From NCBI GenBank assembly GCA_031259035.1, contig JAIRLZ010000044.1, positions 1 to 12,655 of the forward strand: 12,655 nucleotides of DNA. Reading direction: 5' to 3'. Positions 11,778 through 12,655 of the stretch are shown in pieces. This DNA comes from Treponema sp. (GTDB lineage Bacteria > Spirochaetota > Spirochaetia > Treponematales > Breznakiellaceae). The position numbers were made by a program, and so were the translations under genes. Position 1 is the stretch's first letter. Every line of letters starts with the position of its first letter. A model generated the notes under the pieces. It worked only from the letters and a program-made list of their open reading frames with translations, ran no database searches and was not told the origin of the DNA.

Positions 11778-12655
11778 ATGAAAATAGCCTTTATCGGAGC
11801 GGGCAGCGTGGGCTTTACCCGTAGAATGGTCGCCGATATTTTGAGCGTTCCGGAATTGCGGGATGTAGAGATTTCCTTAATGGACATCGACAGCGCCAAC
11901 TTGGAGATGATATACAATGTGTTGAGACGGGACATCGAAGCCAATAAGCTTTCCGTCAGCGGACTTGATAAAGTCCGTCTTGCCAAAACCACGGATCGCC
12001 GCGAGTCCCTTGCGGGGGCGAAATACATTTTCTGTTTTGCCCGCGTCGGCGGACTTGACGCTTTCGCTCTGGATGTGGAAATCCCCATGAAATACGGGGT
12101 CAACCAGTGTGTGGGGGACACCCTCTGCGCCGGCGGCATCATGTACGGTCAGCGCGCCATTCCGGTAGCGCTGGACATCTGCAAAGACATCAAAGAAGTG
12201 TCCGAACCGGGCGCCCTGTTTCTCAATTACATGAACCCCAACGCTATGAATACCTGGGCGGCCAATACCTATGGCGGGGTGCAGACTCTGGGTCTGTGCC
12301 ACGGCGTACAGGGCGGTCATGCCCAGATAGCCGAAGTGCTGGGTCTGCCCCAGTCCGAGGTGGACATCGTTTGCGCCGGAATCAACCACCAGACCTGGTA
12401 TATTGAGGTGAAGCACAAGGGCGTGGATATGCGTGGAAAACTCCTCGAAGGTTTCCGCAAACATCCTGAGTACAGCAAACAGGAAAAGGTCCGCATCGAC
12501 ATTCTTGAACGTTTCGGCTATTACAGTACCGAAAGTAACGGCCATCTTTCGGAGTACCTCCCCTGGTACCGCAAGCGCCCCGGCGAGATAGACCGCTGGA
12601 TCGATTATTCCGAATGGATACACGGCGAGAGCGGCGGTTACCTGCGCTACTGCCG
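11778..12655 (+). CDS. GH4 alpha-galactosidase-type glycosidase (3' end beyond the window)
   Basis: This is the first 292 codons of a glycoside hydrolase family 4 enzyme. These enzymes cleave alpha-glycosides by an NAD+ and Mn2+-dependent oxidation-elimination route. The N-terminal Rossmann nucleotide site is MKIAFIGAGSVGFTRRM. Family blocks follow: GDTLCAGGI (113-121), NYMNP (150-154), metal ligand Cys174 in GLCHGVQGG, His204 in GINHQTWY, and FGYYSTESNGHLSEYLPWY. These resemble MelA-type alpha-galactosidases more than the phospho-glucosidase branch. A relative acting on another alpha-galactoside or uronide is possible. The start ATG 11778 has AGAAGGAG ending 9 nt upstream. The gene diverges from the AraC regulator, which likely controls it. 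About one third of the protein is outside the window. Confidence 0.9.
   Translation, partial: MKIAFIGAGSVGFTRRMVADILSVPELRDVEISLMDIDSANLEMIYNVLRRDIEANKLSVSGLDKVRLAKTTDRRESLAGAKYIFCFARVGGLDAFALDVEIPMKYGVNQCVGDTLCAGGIMYGQRAIPVALDICKDIKEVSEPGALFLNYMNPNAMNTWAANTYGGVQTLGLCHGVQGGHAQIAEVLGLPQSEVDIVCAGINHQTWYIEVKHKGVDMRGKLLEGFRKHPEYSKQEKVRIDILERFGYYSTESNGHLSEYLPWYRKRPGEIDRWIDYSEWIHGESGGYLRYC

Noticed and set aside
11877..12623. 248-codon open frame on the minus strand
   Set aside because: It is antisense to the GH4 glycosidase, whose Rossmann and metal-site motifs support the plus strand.

Overview
The window looks like a bacterial chromosome segment from a Treponema-like spirochaete, possibly of an insect-gut or symbiotic lineage. 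That assignment is inference, based on the gene set (cheB/cheR, pyrG-lptC-lptA-lptB, a stand-alone accA), the codon style, and many hairpin repeats next to decaying genes. The coding sequence is fairly GC-rich, while several short repeats are distinctly AT-rich.

Layout. 35-108: hairpin element carrying an extended -10 promoter. 123-1523 (+): GH13 alpha-amylase with one in-frame TGA and a palindromic in-frame insertion. 1564-1638: hairpin repeat. 1676-2599 (+): accA. 2600-4330: about 1.7 kb without an intact gene, filled with inverted repeats, an internally deleted SUMF1/FGE-sulfatase-domain remnant (-), two weaker gene remnants, and a 99-bp MITE-like element flanked by TTA. 4328-5491 (-): cheB. 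5557-6375 (-): cheR. 6413-6786: internally deleted ISNCY-type transposase remnant between imperfect direct repeats, then the pyrG promoter. 6787-10693 (+): pyrG-lptC-lptA-lptB, with overlapping or nearly touching genes. 10759-11634 (-): AraC-family regulator. 11778 to the window end (+): GH4 alpha-galactosidase-type gene, divergent from the regulator.

Gene logic. CheR and CheB are the opposing methyltransferase and methylesterase of chemotaxis adaptation. AccA is a subunit of acetyl-CoA carboxylase. PyrG makes CTP. LptC, LptA and LptB are the periplasmic and ATPase parts of an LPS-type glycolipid export machine. The AraC regulator probably controls the divergent sugar-hydrolase gene.

The two most notable patterns are these. 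(1) Four genes (accA, cheR, pyrG, araC) have sigma70-like promoters whose -10 box ends only 6-8 nt before the ATG, which predicts leaderless mRNAs. cheB, lptC and the GH4 gene instead have clear Shine-Dalgarno sites. (2) There are several families of hairpin repeats, along with genes that have lost their middles while keeping both ends. This suggests a genome undergoing deletion-driven decay. I did not find a clearly new defence, RNA or enzymatic system.
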